Positions 9,042 through 17,713 of a stretch of 64,000 nucleotides of DNA are shown piece by piece. A program made the position numbers and the translations under genes. Location of the stretch: NCBI GenBank assembly GCA_023454175.1, contig JAEXRW010000010.1:248001-312000 (forward strand), read 5' to 3'. The notes under the pieces were generated by a model. The model was not told the DNA's origin. It worked only from the letters and a program-made list of their open reading frames with translations, and searched no databases. Numbering within the stretch: the stretch's first letter is position 1; every line of letters starts with the position of its first letter. The DNA is from Bacillota bacterium (GTDB taxonomy: Bacteria; Bacillota; Clostridia; Christensenellales; JAEXRW01).

Positions 9042-9389
9042 GAATTAAGAATTAAGAGTTAAGAATTGAGGTAAGCCCTTCGGGGGAAAATCAATTGCCC
9101 TGCGGGGGGATACTCCCTGAGAGGGGAACGCCGTGAAAATGTTTCATTGACAATGTATATATGTGGAATGTATAGGGAGCATACGAGCGCATAGGGCCCA
9201 TAGGGCCGCCAGCGGCCCATTTTCGGCTCATTTGCGGCACCATTGGGGGTGGATTTGAGTGCCTCCCATGGACATGATTTGATACGTAAGCTGAAACCGG
9301 TCTGAGAACGTTCGAAAATCATTATTGAAGAGCCATTCGGCATTTTTCTTTATTCCTTCTTCTGCTTATTGTACGGGGGGTTTACAAAG
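9042..9389. repeat. Intergenic repeat block after tdk
   Basis: 348 bp. It starts with the AATTGAGAATTAAGAATTAAG lead (about 9037-9070), then TTGCCCTGCGGGGGG at about 9098, then CCATTGGGGGTGGATTTGAGTGCCTCCCATGG, which looks like scrambled parts of the GGGAGGCA family. No gene was found. A T-rich stretch (about 9340-9370) precedes the RBS of the next gene. Confidence 0.5.
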
Positions 9390-11117
9390 ATGAAAAAGAG
9401 CGCGCAAATCTGGGGCGGCGTATGCCTGTGGGTGGTGGCGCTGGCTGTGGCATTGGTACTGGGGATATCCCCGCTGCTGACACCGCCGCCGGTGAAGGGC
9501 GACGCGGATACCTTTTCCGCGTACCGCGCACAGGAGCATATCAAGGCGATCGCATCGGTACCGCATACGGTATACGATAAATCCCAACAGGAAAAGGTGC
9601 GGCAGTACCTGGTGAACACGCTGGCATCCTACGGGTGCGCCACGTCCATAGAGGCCTACAAGGGCGCGAAGGACGAAGACGGCAAAACGTGGGACATCAC
9701 GGACATTTATGGCGTGCTGCACGGCAAGGGCGTTACCACAGCGGACGGGAATAATGCGCCGGGCGCGGACAATGCGCCGGGCGCGGACAAGCCGCAGTCC
9801 CTGCTGCTGGTGGCCCATTATGACAGCAACCCCGGCAAGGGCGTGGGGGAAGCCCCGGGGTCCACGGGCGCGGGGGACGACGCCTACGGGATATCCATGA
9901 TCCTTGAAACATTACGTGCATTACAATCCGACACGGAGCGGGTGAACGACATCCGCGTGCTTTTCACGGACAGCGAGGAAGTGACGATGCTGGGCTCCAC
10001 GCTCGCGGCAAAGGATGAAGACCTGGGCCTCACCGGCTCGGCCGCGGTATTCAACATCGAGGCGCGGGGCCTGCGGGGGCCGGCCGTGATGTTTGAAACG
10101 AGCGCAAACAATGCGAAGCTCATCCAATTCTACCATGACCACTCGGGCCTGCCGGCTTCATGGTCCCTGGCGACGGACGTATACCGGGTGATGCCCAACT
10201 ATACCGACTTCACCGCGTTCACCGACGCGGGAATGCAGGGGATGAACTTTTCGGTGCTGGACAGCCTGGAGGAGAACCACACCCCGCTGGACAACTACGC
10301 GCGCATCGACCTCTCCGCGATACAGGGGTACGGCGACCAGATCCTGCCGCTCGTCAAAGCCTTCGCGGACGGGCATATTTCCACCGACGGAAAGAACCTC
10401 ACCGATGAAGGATTCAAAGCCAACAGCGACATGGCCTATTTCACGCTCGTGACGGGCGTGCTCATCAGCTATCCGGCCTTTTGGAACTACGTGGTACTGG
10501 GCGCGGCGCTGCTGGCCTGGGCACTGTACCTGATCCTCTCATACCGAAAGAAGCTATTAAAACCGAGGCGACTGTGGGGCATCTTCATGATCATCGGGTT
10601 TGCCATGGTATCGGCTGGTGTGGGGTATGGGATATCCTACGTGCTATCGGCGGCATTCAACCTGCCCTTCAAGCTGACCAACATGCCGGGCGTGCCGGCC
10701 GCTGGGATCTTTGCTGGCGCATCCGTCGCGATCATCGGCATCGCCCTTTTCTTCGTCTTCCGCACGCTCCTGAAGAAGGGGTGGAAGTATGAGGAGCTGC
10801 TGCTGTGCACGCTGGGCGCGATGGTGATCCTCGCCATCGGATTCACTGTGGCTTTGCCGGGGGGAGCATTCCTTTTCAGCTGGCCGGTGCTGGCGGGGGC
10901 CCTGCTGGGGATTGGAGCCCTGCTGCTGCCCGCGCTCTTCCGCGTGCTGGCCTTCGTACCGGCGGTGTGGATATTCACACCGGTCATCATCCTGCTTTAT
11001 ATCTCGCTGACCATCGGCGCGCTGGCCGTGGTGCTGCTGCTGGCGGCTTTCCCGCTGTGCGCGGCGATGCCGGCACTCGCGGGAATAATTCGCGGCGGAA
11101 GGAAGAAACGAAATTGA
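9390..11117 (+). CDS. M28-family membrane-anchored zinc aminopeptidase
   Basis: Predicted surface exopeptidase. An N-terminal membrane segment (about 8-27) is followed by an M28 peptidase domain with metal ligands HYDS (His143), GAGDDAYG (Asp163), the catalytic Glu196/Glu197 pair in DSEEVTMLGS, NIEARG, and the later ENHTPLDN histidine. From about residue 350 onward come several hydrophobic helices, an architecture like ER/vacuolar membrane M28 peptidases. The start at ATG 9390 follows a GGGGGG run and begins MKKSAQIW; a start seven codons upstream is less likely. An 18-bp tandem duplication near residues 120-131 repeats NAPGAD. The 575-residue gene precedes the M1 cluster, so extracellular peptide degradation is the likely shared role. 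Confidence 0.88.
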   Translation: MKKSAQIWGGVCLWVVALAVALVLGISPLLTPPPVKGDADTFSAYRAQEHIKAIASVPHTVYDKSQQEKVRQYLVNTLASYGCATSIEAYKGAKDEDGKTWDITDIYGVLHGKGVTTADGNNAPGADNAPGADKPQSLLLVAHYDSNPGKGVGEAPGSTGAGDDAYGISMILETLRALQSDTERVNDIRVLFTDSEEVTMLGSTLAAKDEDLGLTGSAAVFNIEARGLRGPAVMFETSANNAKLIQFYHDHSGLPASWSLATDVYRVMPNYTDFTAFTDAGMQGMNFSVLDSLEENHTPLDNYARIDLSAIQGYGDQILPLVKAFADGHISTDGKNLTDEGFKANSDMAYFTLVTGVLISYPAFWNYVVLGAALLAWALYLILSYRKKLLKPRRLWGIFMIIGFAMVSAGVGYGISYVLSAAFNLPFKLTNMPGVPAAGIFAGASVAIIGIALFFVFRTLLKKGWKYEELLLCTLGAMVILAIGFTVALPGGAFLFSWPVLAGALLGIGALLLPALFRVLAFVPAVWIFTPVIILLYISLTIGALAVVLLLAAFPLCAAMPALAGIIRGGRKKRN

Positions 11118-11315
11118 TAATTGAGAATTGAGAATTGAAAATTATGGGATGCCCTGCGGGGGAAATGTATAATTTATAATGTATAATGTATAATTGTGGA
11201 ATGCAATGGGAGGCAAGCCTGCCTCCCATTGGGGCATGATTGGATGGCCCTGCGGGGGAGTATACTGTAGTAATTACGTACCTCGTTAAAACCGGATAAA
11301 GGCAGGGAAACGGTG
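11118..11315. repeat. Intergenic repeat, GGGAGGCA family copy 2
   Basis: Follows the M28 stop directly. It has an ATTGAGAATTGAGAATTG lead, TGCCCTGCGGGGG, an ATGTATAATTTATAATGTAT run, then the palindrome at 11208-11227 (GGGAGGCA, AGCC loop, TGCCTCCC), then CATTGGGGCATGATTGGATGG and CCTGCGGGGG. It has the same order of blocks as the copy at 5128-5225. Confidence 0.7.
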
Positions 11316-12875
11316 ATGGGAAAAGCCAAACGGGCATGGATCAAGCTGGCGGCGGTTACAGCCATGCTGCTGATGCTGACATCCTGCATACGGCTGCAGG
11401 TGCCGGGAATTACGTCGGCGGGGACCGCGACGCCAACGCCGACGTCGACGGCCACCCCTGCAGTTACGCCATCGGTTGCACCGACGATGCAGGACGCATC
11501 GGGGAAGCGGCCCGTTTACAATGATACGGACAGGCCGAAGTACGATATCCAGATAAAATTTGACGAGAAGAACCACTCCGCCACGGCGACGGAACGCATC
11601 CTGTACACCAACACCGCGGCGGAACGGATGAACGAACTGTACCTGCACATCTACCCCAACCACTTCAGCAAGAAAGAATATGTGGATATGACGTTCAGCA
11701 GCCCGGACGAGGCCGCATACCCGGACGACAAGTTCAACCCGGGGTGGATCAAGATCACCAACCTGACGGCCGACGGCGATCCCGTGACGTTCCAAATACA
11801 GGGGAAGGACGATACGGTCCTGAAGATCCCGCTGGAAACGCCACTTATGAAAGGCAAGCAGATCGAACTGAAAATGGATTTCACGCTGCAGGTGCCGCAC
11901 CGGATGGGACGCTATGCCTGGGGGGAGACGGGCACAAACTTTGCCAACTGGTATCCCATCATGGCGATGTACGACCACGACGGATGGAACCTGGACCCCT
12001 ACTACGAACTGGGAGACCCGTTCTATTCCGAAACGGCCGACTATAGTGTGAGGATCGAAATGCCGGCAGGGATGGAGGCGGCCTTCACCGGAGACGTGAA
12101 GGGCGATACCACCGAAAACGGCAGGCGCGTGCTGGCGCTCTCTGAAACGGGCGTGCGGGATTTCGCATTTGTACTCAGCCGGAAATACAAGATCGGCTCG
12201 GAAGAAGTGGACGGCATCACTGTGCGCGTGGCGATGCCGAAGGAAGACGACGGGATGATGGACACCATGATGCGCTACGCGACCCAGGCGGTGGACATCT
12301 ATGACAGGCATTTCGGCAGATACACCAACGACACGCTGACGGTGGCCTTCGTGGACGACTACGGCGGGATGGAATACCCCGGCATCGTATTCATCGACGC
12401 CAGCCTTTTGAAAGACGAGGACAGTGGCTTTTTCCTGATGGAGTGCGTGGTGCACGAGATCGGCCACCAATGGTGGTACAGCGCGGTAGGCAACGACGAG
12501 GTGGAGGAGCCGTGGCTGGACGAATCGCTGACGAGCTTCACCGAACTGGTCTATATCGATGAAGCGGTAATCGAGGACCTGTTCAGCCATGATTCCGGGG
12601 AGGAGCCGTACCTGAAGCTGCCGCTTCAACGTTCGCTCCCTGAATTCAAGGGATGGGACGATTATGCCTACATCTATACATTCGGGCAGCAGTTTTTCGC
12701 GGAGCTCATGAACAAAATGGGGGAAGACGAATTTTTCGGGATGCTGCAGAAGTACTACGCCAAATATGCGTACGGCATCGCGACGAGTGCGGATCTGCGC
12801 GCGCTAGTGGCGGAGACGGGGAACAAAGAGGCGCTGGCGTGGTTTGACAAAGGCGTATACGGGAAGGCAAATTGA
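11316..12875 (+). CDS. M1-type metallopeptidase lipoprotein (paralogue 1)
   Basis: Secreted, lipid-anchored gluzincin peptidase. The signal peptide ends in the lipobox LTSC, with the lipidated cysteine at residue 24, followed by a Thr/Pro-rich linker. The catalytic block HEIGHQWWYSAVGNDEVEEP has His380-Glu381, with the distal glutamate in WLDESLTSF. DYGGMEYPG upstream corresponds to the GAMEN-type substrate site of M1 aminopeptidases. ATG 11316 is preferred to GTG 11313 because of spacing from AGGGA. It is the first of three paralogues sharing VYLHIYPNHFSKKEYV-type segments. Aminopeptidase activity is inferred from the family. Confidence 0.88.
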   Translation: MGKAKRAWIKLAAVTAMLLMLTSCIRLQVPGITSAGTATPTPTSTATPAVTPSVAPTMQDASGKRPVYNDTDRPKYDIQIKFDEKNHSATATERILYTNTAAERMNELYLHIYPNHFSKKEYVDMTFSSPDEAAYPDDKFNPGWIKITNLTADGDPVTFQIQGKDDTVLKIPLETPLMKGKQIELKMDFTLQVPHRMGRYAWGETGTNFANWYPIMAMYDHDGWNLDPYYELGDPFYSETADYSVRIEMPAGMEAAFTGDVKGDTTENGRRVLALSETGVRDFAFVLSRKYKIGSEEVDGITVRVAMPKEDDGMMDTMMRYATQAVDIYDRHFGRYTNDTLTVAFVDDYGGMEYPGIVFIDASLLKDEDSGFFLMECVVHEIGHQWWYSAVGNDEVEEPWLDESLTSFTELVYIDEAVIEDLFSHDSGEEPYLKLPLQRSLPEFKGWDDYAYIYTFGQQFFAELMNKMGEDEFFGMLQKYYAKYAYGIATSADLRALVAETGNKEALAWFDKGVYGKAN

Positions 12876-13172
12876 TAGTTGACAGCTGAGAGTGGACAGT
12901 TGCCCTGCGGGGGAAATCTCCAACGGGGAAATGTATAATTTATAATTTATAATGTATAATTAAGGAATGCCCTGCGGGGACGATTATATGCCCTGCGGGG
13001 GTAACCCCTCAGCTTCCATGCGACCAAAGGTCGCTTGGAAGGCAGTTCCCCTAATAGGGGCGCCATGCACATATGATCAACGCCGGTCCTAAAGATACGC
13101 TACATTATAGGATTCAGAGGCAGGTGAGCAATCTGGCAATATCCTTTTTGGATCATTCCGCAAAAGGCTGTT
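12876..13172. repeat. Intergenic repeat block between M1 paralogue 1 and the orphan gene
   Basis: Begins TTGACAGCTGAGAGTGGACAG. It contains three CCCTGCGGGG blocks (about 12902, 12969 and 12990), a TATAATTTATAATTTATAATG run, and a hairpin at 13013-13041 (CTTCCATGCGACC paired with GGTCGCTTGGAAG), followed by AGTTCCCCTAATAGGGG. No gene was seen. Confidence 0.6.
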
Positions 13173-13595
13173 TTGGAGAAATACGGATATTATGAAGGCT
13201 TGACCGTAACTGATGATATACGTGACGAACTATGGACAGGATATAGCCTTTTGGCTGATTCGATAAATAAGATTGAACAATTATTAAGTCGAAACAAAAG
13301 CTGGTCGGATAACGTTATTCAATTTGGGTCACTTGATGAAACTTGCATGGAATTGATTTATAGTAAAAGGGAATTGAAAGGGGTCAAAATCCGCATTGAT
13401 TTAAGAAATATCAAGATTGATATAATGAAGAGTATAATAACTATTATAAATGAAAATGATGCACTTATGTTGTTGCCAAATGGTTCAATACTAGAACCAG
13501 AACTCGACTATCTGCTGGATGAGATCAAGAAGTCAGATGCTTATAGATTTGTGAAAAATCCTAAGGAATTCTTTAATCAGCTTAAATTGAGTTAG
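13173..13595 (+). CDS. Small A+T-rich orphan protein
   Basis: Unrecognised 140-residue acidic/lysine-rich protein with no signal peptide and no membrane segment. An internal hydrophobic stretch (IKIDIMKSIITIINENDALMLL) may be a helix and strand. The only usable start in frame is TTG at 13173, with AAAGG a few bases upstream; an in-frame stop lies at 13125. Base composition is clearly richer in A+T than the peptidase genes on both sides. It lies in the gap between two M1 paralogues whose own promoter region it displaces, which suggests acquisition. It could be an immunity-type or phage-derived small protein, but nothing in the sequence decides this. Confidence 0.55.
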   Translation: MEKYGYYEGLTVTDDIRDELWTGYSLLADSINKIEQLLSRNKSWSDNVIQFGSLDETCMELIYSKRELKGVKIRIDLRNIKIDIMKSIITIINENDALMLLPNGSILEPELDYLLDEIKKSDAYRFVKNPKEFFNQLKLS

Positions 13596-13690
13596 ATTTT
13601 TGCCGTTTGAGAAAAGTTCAAAACCAACAGAAGGACTATACAACATTACAAATGACAAGGGCTCATGGAAGGTGTTGATGCCGCCTGCCT

Positions 13691-15325
13691 GTGAGGATCA
13701 GAGGAAAGAAGAAACGGATAACCGCAAAGCGGGTGGTGCCCGCGGCTTTGGCCGTGCTGGCTGTCATCCTCATTGCGATAACCGTTTTCCCGGGAGTGGC
13801 GAAGATGCCGGGGACTGCGGCATTCAACCCTGTCCCGTCACATTCAGCCACTGTACCTCAAAAAACCGTCACCCCTGGACCGACCCTTACGCCTTCACCC
13901 ACATCAACACCGGCGCCGACGCCTTCACCTGTTGAAAACGCAGGCAACGAGCCGCCGGCCAGACCTGCCTATGACAATACAAATAGGCCGCAATATGACA
14001 TCCAAATACGTTTCGACGAGAAAAGCCATACCGCCACCGCGAGCCAGACCATCCGGTACACCAATACCGTGAAGGACAGCCTGAACGAGGTGTACCTACA
14101 CATCTACCCCAACCACTTCAGCAAAAAAGAATATGTGAAGATGTATTTCAACACCACCAGCAGGCCGGTGTACCCTGACAATCGGTTCAACCCCGGCTCC
14201 ATCGCCATAACCAGCGTGAAGGCGGCGGGGAAAGACGTAAAATACAAAATCCAGGGCAAGGACAGGACGGTGCTGCGCATCCCCATTTCCACGCCGCTGC
14301 TGAAGGGACAAACCATCCTATTAAACCTGACATATAAACTGCAGGTTCCCAACCGCATGGGCCGCTTCGCCTGGGGGGAGACGGGCACGAGCTTTGCCAA
14401 CTGGTACCCCGTGCTGGCGGTATACGACAGGGATGGGTGGAACCTGGACCCGTACTACGAGCTGGGGGACCCCTTTTACTCCGAGGCGGCGGACTACAAG
14501 GTGACCATCGACATGCCCGAGGGGATGGAGGCAGCCTTTACCGGGGACGTCGTCTCGGATGCGGTGAAGGAAGGGAGGCGCGTGCTGGCGCTGTCGGAAA
14601 CCGGCGTGCGGGATTTCGCATTTGTACTGAGCCGGAAATACATCATCCAAAAACAGACGGTGGACGGCATTGAGGTACGGGTGGCGATGCCAAAGGCGGA
14701 CAGGGCCATGATGGCGCAGGTGATGGGATATGCCACGAAAGCCCTCTCCATCTACAACCGGAAATTCGGAAAGTATACCAATGATACGCTGACGGTGGCC
14801 TTCGTGGATGACTACGGCGGGATGGAGTACCCCGGCATCGTATTCATCCAGGAGACGCTGCTGAATACGAAGAAGGACACGGCCTTCCTCACCTCCTGCG
14901 TGGTGCACGAGATCGCCCACCAGTGGTGGTACGGGGCGGTGGGCAACGACGAGGTGGAGGAGCCGTGGCTGGACGAATCCCTGACGAGCTTTTCGGAGCT
15001 GGTATACAAACACGGGGGGAAGAGCATGGCGGGGGCGGACCTATCCGCCATCAAACCCTCGGGCATGCTGCAGAAGGGATTGCCGGAATACAAAAGCTAC
15101 AGCAGCTACCGCCACATCTATACCTTCGGGAAGGACTTTTTCGTGAAACTGATGCTGCTGATGGGGGAAGACAGGTTCTATACCATGCTGCGGAAATACT
15201 ACACTAATTATGCGTACGGTATCGCGACCACGGAGGACCTGCGCGCGCTGGTGATCGAAACAGGGTGCGACGAGGCCGTGAAGTGGTTCGAACGGTGCGT
15301 ATACGGAAAAGAGGTATCGGGATAA
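13691..15325 (+). CDS. M1-type metallopeptidase, membrane-anchored (paralogue 2)
   Basis: Second tandem gluzincin. Unlike its neighbours it has no lipobox. A lysine/arginine-rich N-terminus and a single hydrophobic helix (about 15-35) give an uncleaved anchor, followed by a long Thr/Pro linker (TPSPTSTPAPTPSP). The catalytic HEIAHQWWYGAVGNDEVEEP is at His406-Glu407, with the distal glutamate in WLDESLTSF and GGMEYPG before it. The GTG start at 13691 is the first in frame after a stop at 13676; its RBS is poor, so translation may be weak or coupled. The 544 residues are colinear with paralogue 1 from about residue 90. Confidence 0.85.
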   Translation: MRIRGKKKRITAKRVVPAALAVLAVILIAITVFPGVAKMPGTAAFNPVPSHSATVPQKTVTPGPTLTPSPTSTPAPTPSPVENAGNEPPARPAYDNTNRPQYDIQIRFDEKSHTATASQTIRYTNTVKDSLNEVYLHIYPNHFSKKEYVKMYFNTTSRPVYPDNRFNPGSIAITSVKAAGKDVKYKIQGKDRTVLRIPISTPLLKGQTILLNLTYKLQVPNRMGRFAWGETGTSFANWYPVLAVYDRDGWNLDPYYELGDPFYSEAADYKVTIDMPEGMEAAFTGDVVSDAVKEGRRVLALSETGVRDFAFVLSRKYIIQKQTVDGIEVRVAMPKADRAMMAQVMGYATKALSIYNRKFGKYTNDTLTVAFVDDYGGMEYPGIVFIQETLLNTKKDTAFLTSCVVHEIAHQWWYGAVGNDEVEEPWLDESLTSFSELVYKHGGKSMAGADLSAIKPSGMLQKGLPEYKSYSSYRHIYTFGKDFFVKLMLLMGEDRFYTMLRKYYTNYAYGIATTEDLRALVIETGCDEAVKWFERCVYGKEVSG

Positions 15326-15358
15326 AAAATATCCGCAACCGACATTTGGGAGGGAGAA

Positions 15359-16822
15359 ATGGTGAAGCACCTGCGCGCTGCAACCGCGCTCTTCCTGGTG
15401 CTGATGACGACGACGCTGCTGGCAGGCTGCAGCGGTTACGGGCCGGGACCCGGGCCATACAACTACCCGCCGGGGACCCTGTACCGCACCCATTACAATA
15501 TTCATATCCAATACGACGACGCCAAACACACCGCTGTGTGCAAACAGACCATCCGCTATGTGAACAACTCCAAGGACAAGATGGACGAAGTCTATCTGCA
15601 CATCTACCCCAACCACTTCAGCAAAAAGGAATATGTGAACATGCTGACGCAGGACACCTACCAGACCTACCCGGGGAACGTATTCAGCCCGGGCTGGATC
15701 GCCCTGGACGGCGTGAAGGTGGACGGGACGGACGCGGAATATAAAATCCAGGGGGAGGAAAATACCATCCTGCGCATCCCGCTGAAGGAGCCGCTGCTGC
15801 GGGAGCATTCCATCCAGATGAGCCTGGAGTACCGGCTGCAGCTGCCCAACATGAAGGGGCGCTTCGCCTGGGGCAGCGTATCGGCCAACTTCGCCAACTG
15901 GTACCCCATCCTGGCGGTGTACGACGACAAGGGCTGGCACCTGGACAAATACTACGAGCTGGGAGACCCTTTTTACTCCGAAACATCGGACTACCAGGTG
16001 ACCATCGACCTGCCGAAGGGGATGCAGGCCGCGACCACGGGCAGGATCCTCTCGGACGCGGATGAGAGCGGGCGGCACAGACTGGACGTATCTGCCGAGG
16101 GGGTGCGGGATTTCGCCTTCGCGGCGAGCTGTGATTTCACGATAGCCGAAAAGGACGTGCTGGGGGTGAACGTGCGCGTGGCGCTGCCGAAGAACAACGC
16201 GCGCAGGATGACGGCGATGCAGGCGGTGGCGGGGGACGCGCTGCGCGTTTTCACCAAGCGCTTTGGCCCGTACATCGGAGACACACTGACGGTGGCCTTC
16301 GTGAACGACTTCACGGGGATGGAGTACCCGGGGATCGTATTCATCGACGCGGACCTGCTCAACGGGTCGGACAACGCGGAATTCTGCTCCCGGTGCGTGG
16401 TGCACGAGATCGCCCACCAGTGGTGGTACAGCGCGGTGGGGAACAATGAGGTGGACGAGGCGTGGCTGGATGAATCCCTGACGAGCTTCTCCGAGATGGT
16501 GTATGTAGCGGAAAGATCGGGCTGGGAGGAGGCGGAAAGGTACTGGGATATGGAAACGCCTTACGAGAGCAAGCCGATGCTGCGCAAGCTGGGGGAATTC
16601 TACGGGTGGAGCGACTACGGGTACATCTACCGGTACGGGCCGCTCTTTTACCGGCAGATGATGAAATACCTGGGGGACGACGCGTTTTACGCGATGCTGC
16701 AGAAATATTACTCCATCTACAAATACCGGGTGGCAACGAGCGAGAGCCTGCGGAACCTGGTGGTGGAAACCGGGAACACGGACGCGATCAAGTGGTATGA
16801 CAAGTGGGTGTACGGGAAGTAA
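15359..16822 (+). CDS. M1-type metallopeptidase lipoprotein (paralogue 3)
   Basis: Third tandem gluzincin, 487 residues. The signal peptide has the lipobox LLAGC at about residue 23, followed by a short Gly/Pro linker, then the shared VYLHIYPNHFSKKEYVN segment. The catalytic block HEIAHQWWYSAVGNNEVDEA has His349-Glu350 and the distal glutamate in WLDESLTSF. GMEYPGIVFID precedes it. A strong GGGAGGGA RBS lies before ATG 15359, 33 bp after paralogue 2, so these two are probably cotranscribed. Shorter linkers and divergence at the substrate loop suggest different peptide preference. Confidence 0.88.
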   Translation: MVKHLRAATALFLVLMTTTLLAGCSGYGPGPGPYNYPPGTLYRTHYNIHIQYDDAKHTAVCKQTIRYVNNSKDKMDEVYLHIYPNHFSKKEYVNMLTQDTYQTYPGNVFSPGWIALDGVKVDGTDAEYKIQGEENTILRIPLKEPLLREHSIQMSLEYRLQLPNMKGRFAWGSVSANFANWYPILAVYDDKGWHLDKYYELGDPFYSETSDYQVTIDLPKGMQAATTGRILSDADESGRHRLDVSAEGVRDFAFAASCDFTIAEKDVLGVNVRVALPKNNARRMTAMQAVAGDALRVFTKRFGPYIGDTLTVAFVNDFTGMEYPGIVFIDADLLNGSDNAEFCSRCVVHEIAHQWWYSAVGNNEVDEAWLDESLTSFSEMVYVAERSGWEEAERYWDMETPYESKPMLRKLGEFYGWSDYGYIYRYGPLFYRQMMKYLGDDAFYAMLQKYYSIYKYRVATSESLRNLVVETGNTDAIKWYDKWVYGK

Positions 16823-17221
16823 CTGTCCAGGGGGGCTTAAAGCAACCCCCCCTGAATACCTCGCCTATATGGTATGCCCGTCTTGGCTATGAACGCTCCA
16901 CCGGAGCATTCCTTACACGCCAGGCGTATGCCGCTGCCCGGCATGATTAAATTTGTATCAATTCAAGCAGCCTCCGGGCTGCAAACGCAACCACCGGCCG
17001 CGCCCTGCGCATCCCTGCGGGGCCTCGCCAAACGCGCGATGTGCGTGATGCCATCCCGGAGTGTTGGCAAAAAAGGATGTTTTGGACATCGTTACAAGTG
17101 TCATATTGAACGACGAACCGGAGGAACCGATAACGACAGGTTCCCCCGGTTTAACAACCCTGTTCAAAGTTTGTTTCAGAAGGATTTCAGATATTCCCGC
17201 ACCAGGATCGCCCTTCAGCCA
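16823..17221. repeat. Intergenic repeat region between convergent operons
   Basis: 399 bp. It begins with a G-run/C-run inverted pair (GGGGGGCTT and AACCCCCCC, about 16831-16852). It then has a copy of the family with CTATGAACGCTCCACCGGAG and CGCTGCCCGGCATGATT (about 16889-16950), also seen at 41010-41075. A hairpin at 17116-17151 (AACCGGAGGAACC with GGTTCCCCCGGTT) may terminate the minus-strand fuc/gat operon. No gene was found. Confidence 0.5.
17116..17151 (-). terminator. Candidate terminator hairpin of the minus-strand sugar operon
   Basis: A 13-bp stem with one mismatch and a 10-base loop, about 70 bp past the fucU stop on the minus strand. There is no strong T-run on the minus strand after it, so confidence is modest. 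Confidence 0.4.
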
Positions 17222-17668
17222 TTATTTAATGACACCTTTTTGAATGAGAACATTGGCGTAAATGGCCGATTCCCCTGTCTGGACAATGCAATAGGCCTTT
17301 TTTGCCTTTTCGTAAAATTCGAACCTGTCATAATAGCCTATGGCTTTCACACCGCGCGGATCGTATTTGGAGACGATGGCCCTGTACTCCTCCCAAACGG
17401 TGATATCCAGATCCCGGTCGCAATCCATCTTTTGCATGAGCATGACCGGCGTTTCCGTGTAGGTATCCGTGGGGATGAGCTGCAGTACGGCATCGAGCAG
17501 GGCAGGGACGCCGTGGCCATCCGCACGCAGCATGATGGCGCCGCCTTCCTTTGCAAAGCGTGAACCCGGGAAATTCCCGTCGCCCAGGACGATGACGTCG
17601 CTATGCCCCATCTCACAGAGGACTTTGATCAATTCGGGGGATAAGACAGAAGGAATACCTTTCAGCAT
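17222..17668 (-). CDS. fucU: RbsD/FucU-family sugar mutarotase
   Basis: Interconverts alpha and beta anomers of L-fucose (FucU) or pyran and furan forms of ribose (RbsD). The 148-residue protein starts MLKGIPSVLSPELIKVL and has EMGHSD with the conserved His22, then LRADGHGVPALLDAVL, and ends TGESAIYANVLIQKGV. These segments line up with FucU better than with RbsD. AGGAGG precedes the ATG. It is the last gene of the minus-strand operon, and the presence of fucI nearby supports a fucose-type substrate. Confidence 0.88.
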   Translation of the reverse strand: MLKGIPSVLSPELIKVLCEMGHSDVIVLGDGNFPGSRFAKEGGAIMLRADGHGVPALLDAVLQLIPTDTYTETPVMLMQKMDCDRDLDITVWEEYRAIVSKYDPRGVKAIGYYDRFEFYEKAKKAYCIVQTGESAIYANVLIQKGVIK

Positions 17669-17713
17669 ACGGGCCTCCTATTCAATCGCTGTGAAGCATT
17701 CAACGGGCGGCAG

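Noticed and set aside
11286..12629. 447-codon minus-strand frame across M1 paralogue 1 (and a similar one at 15041-16417)
   Set aside because: Both mirror the catalytic genes on the plus strand and appear in matching positions in paralogues only because the plus-strand sequence is conserved.
16874..17563. 229-codon plus-strand frame running from the repeat gap through fucU
   Set aside because: Its second half is antisense to fucU and its first half is repeat sequence.
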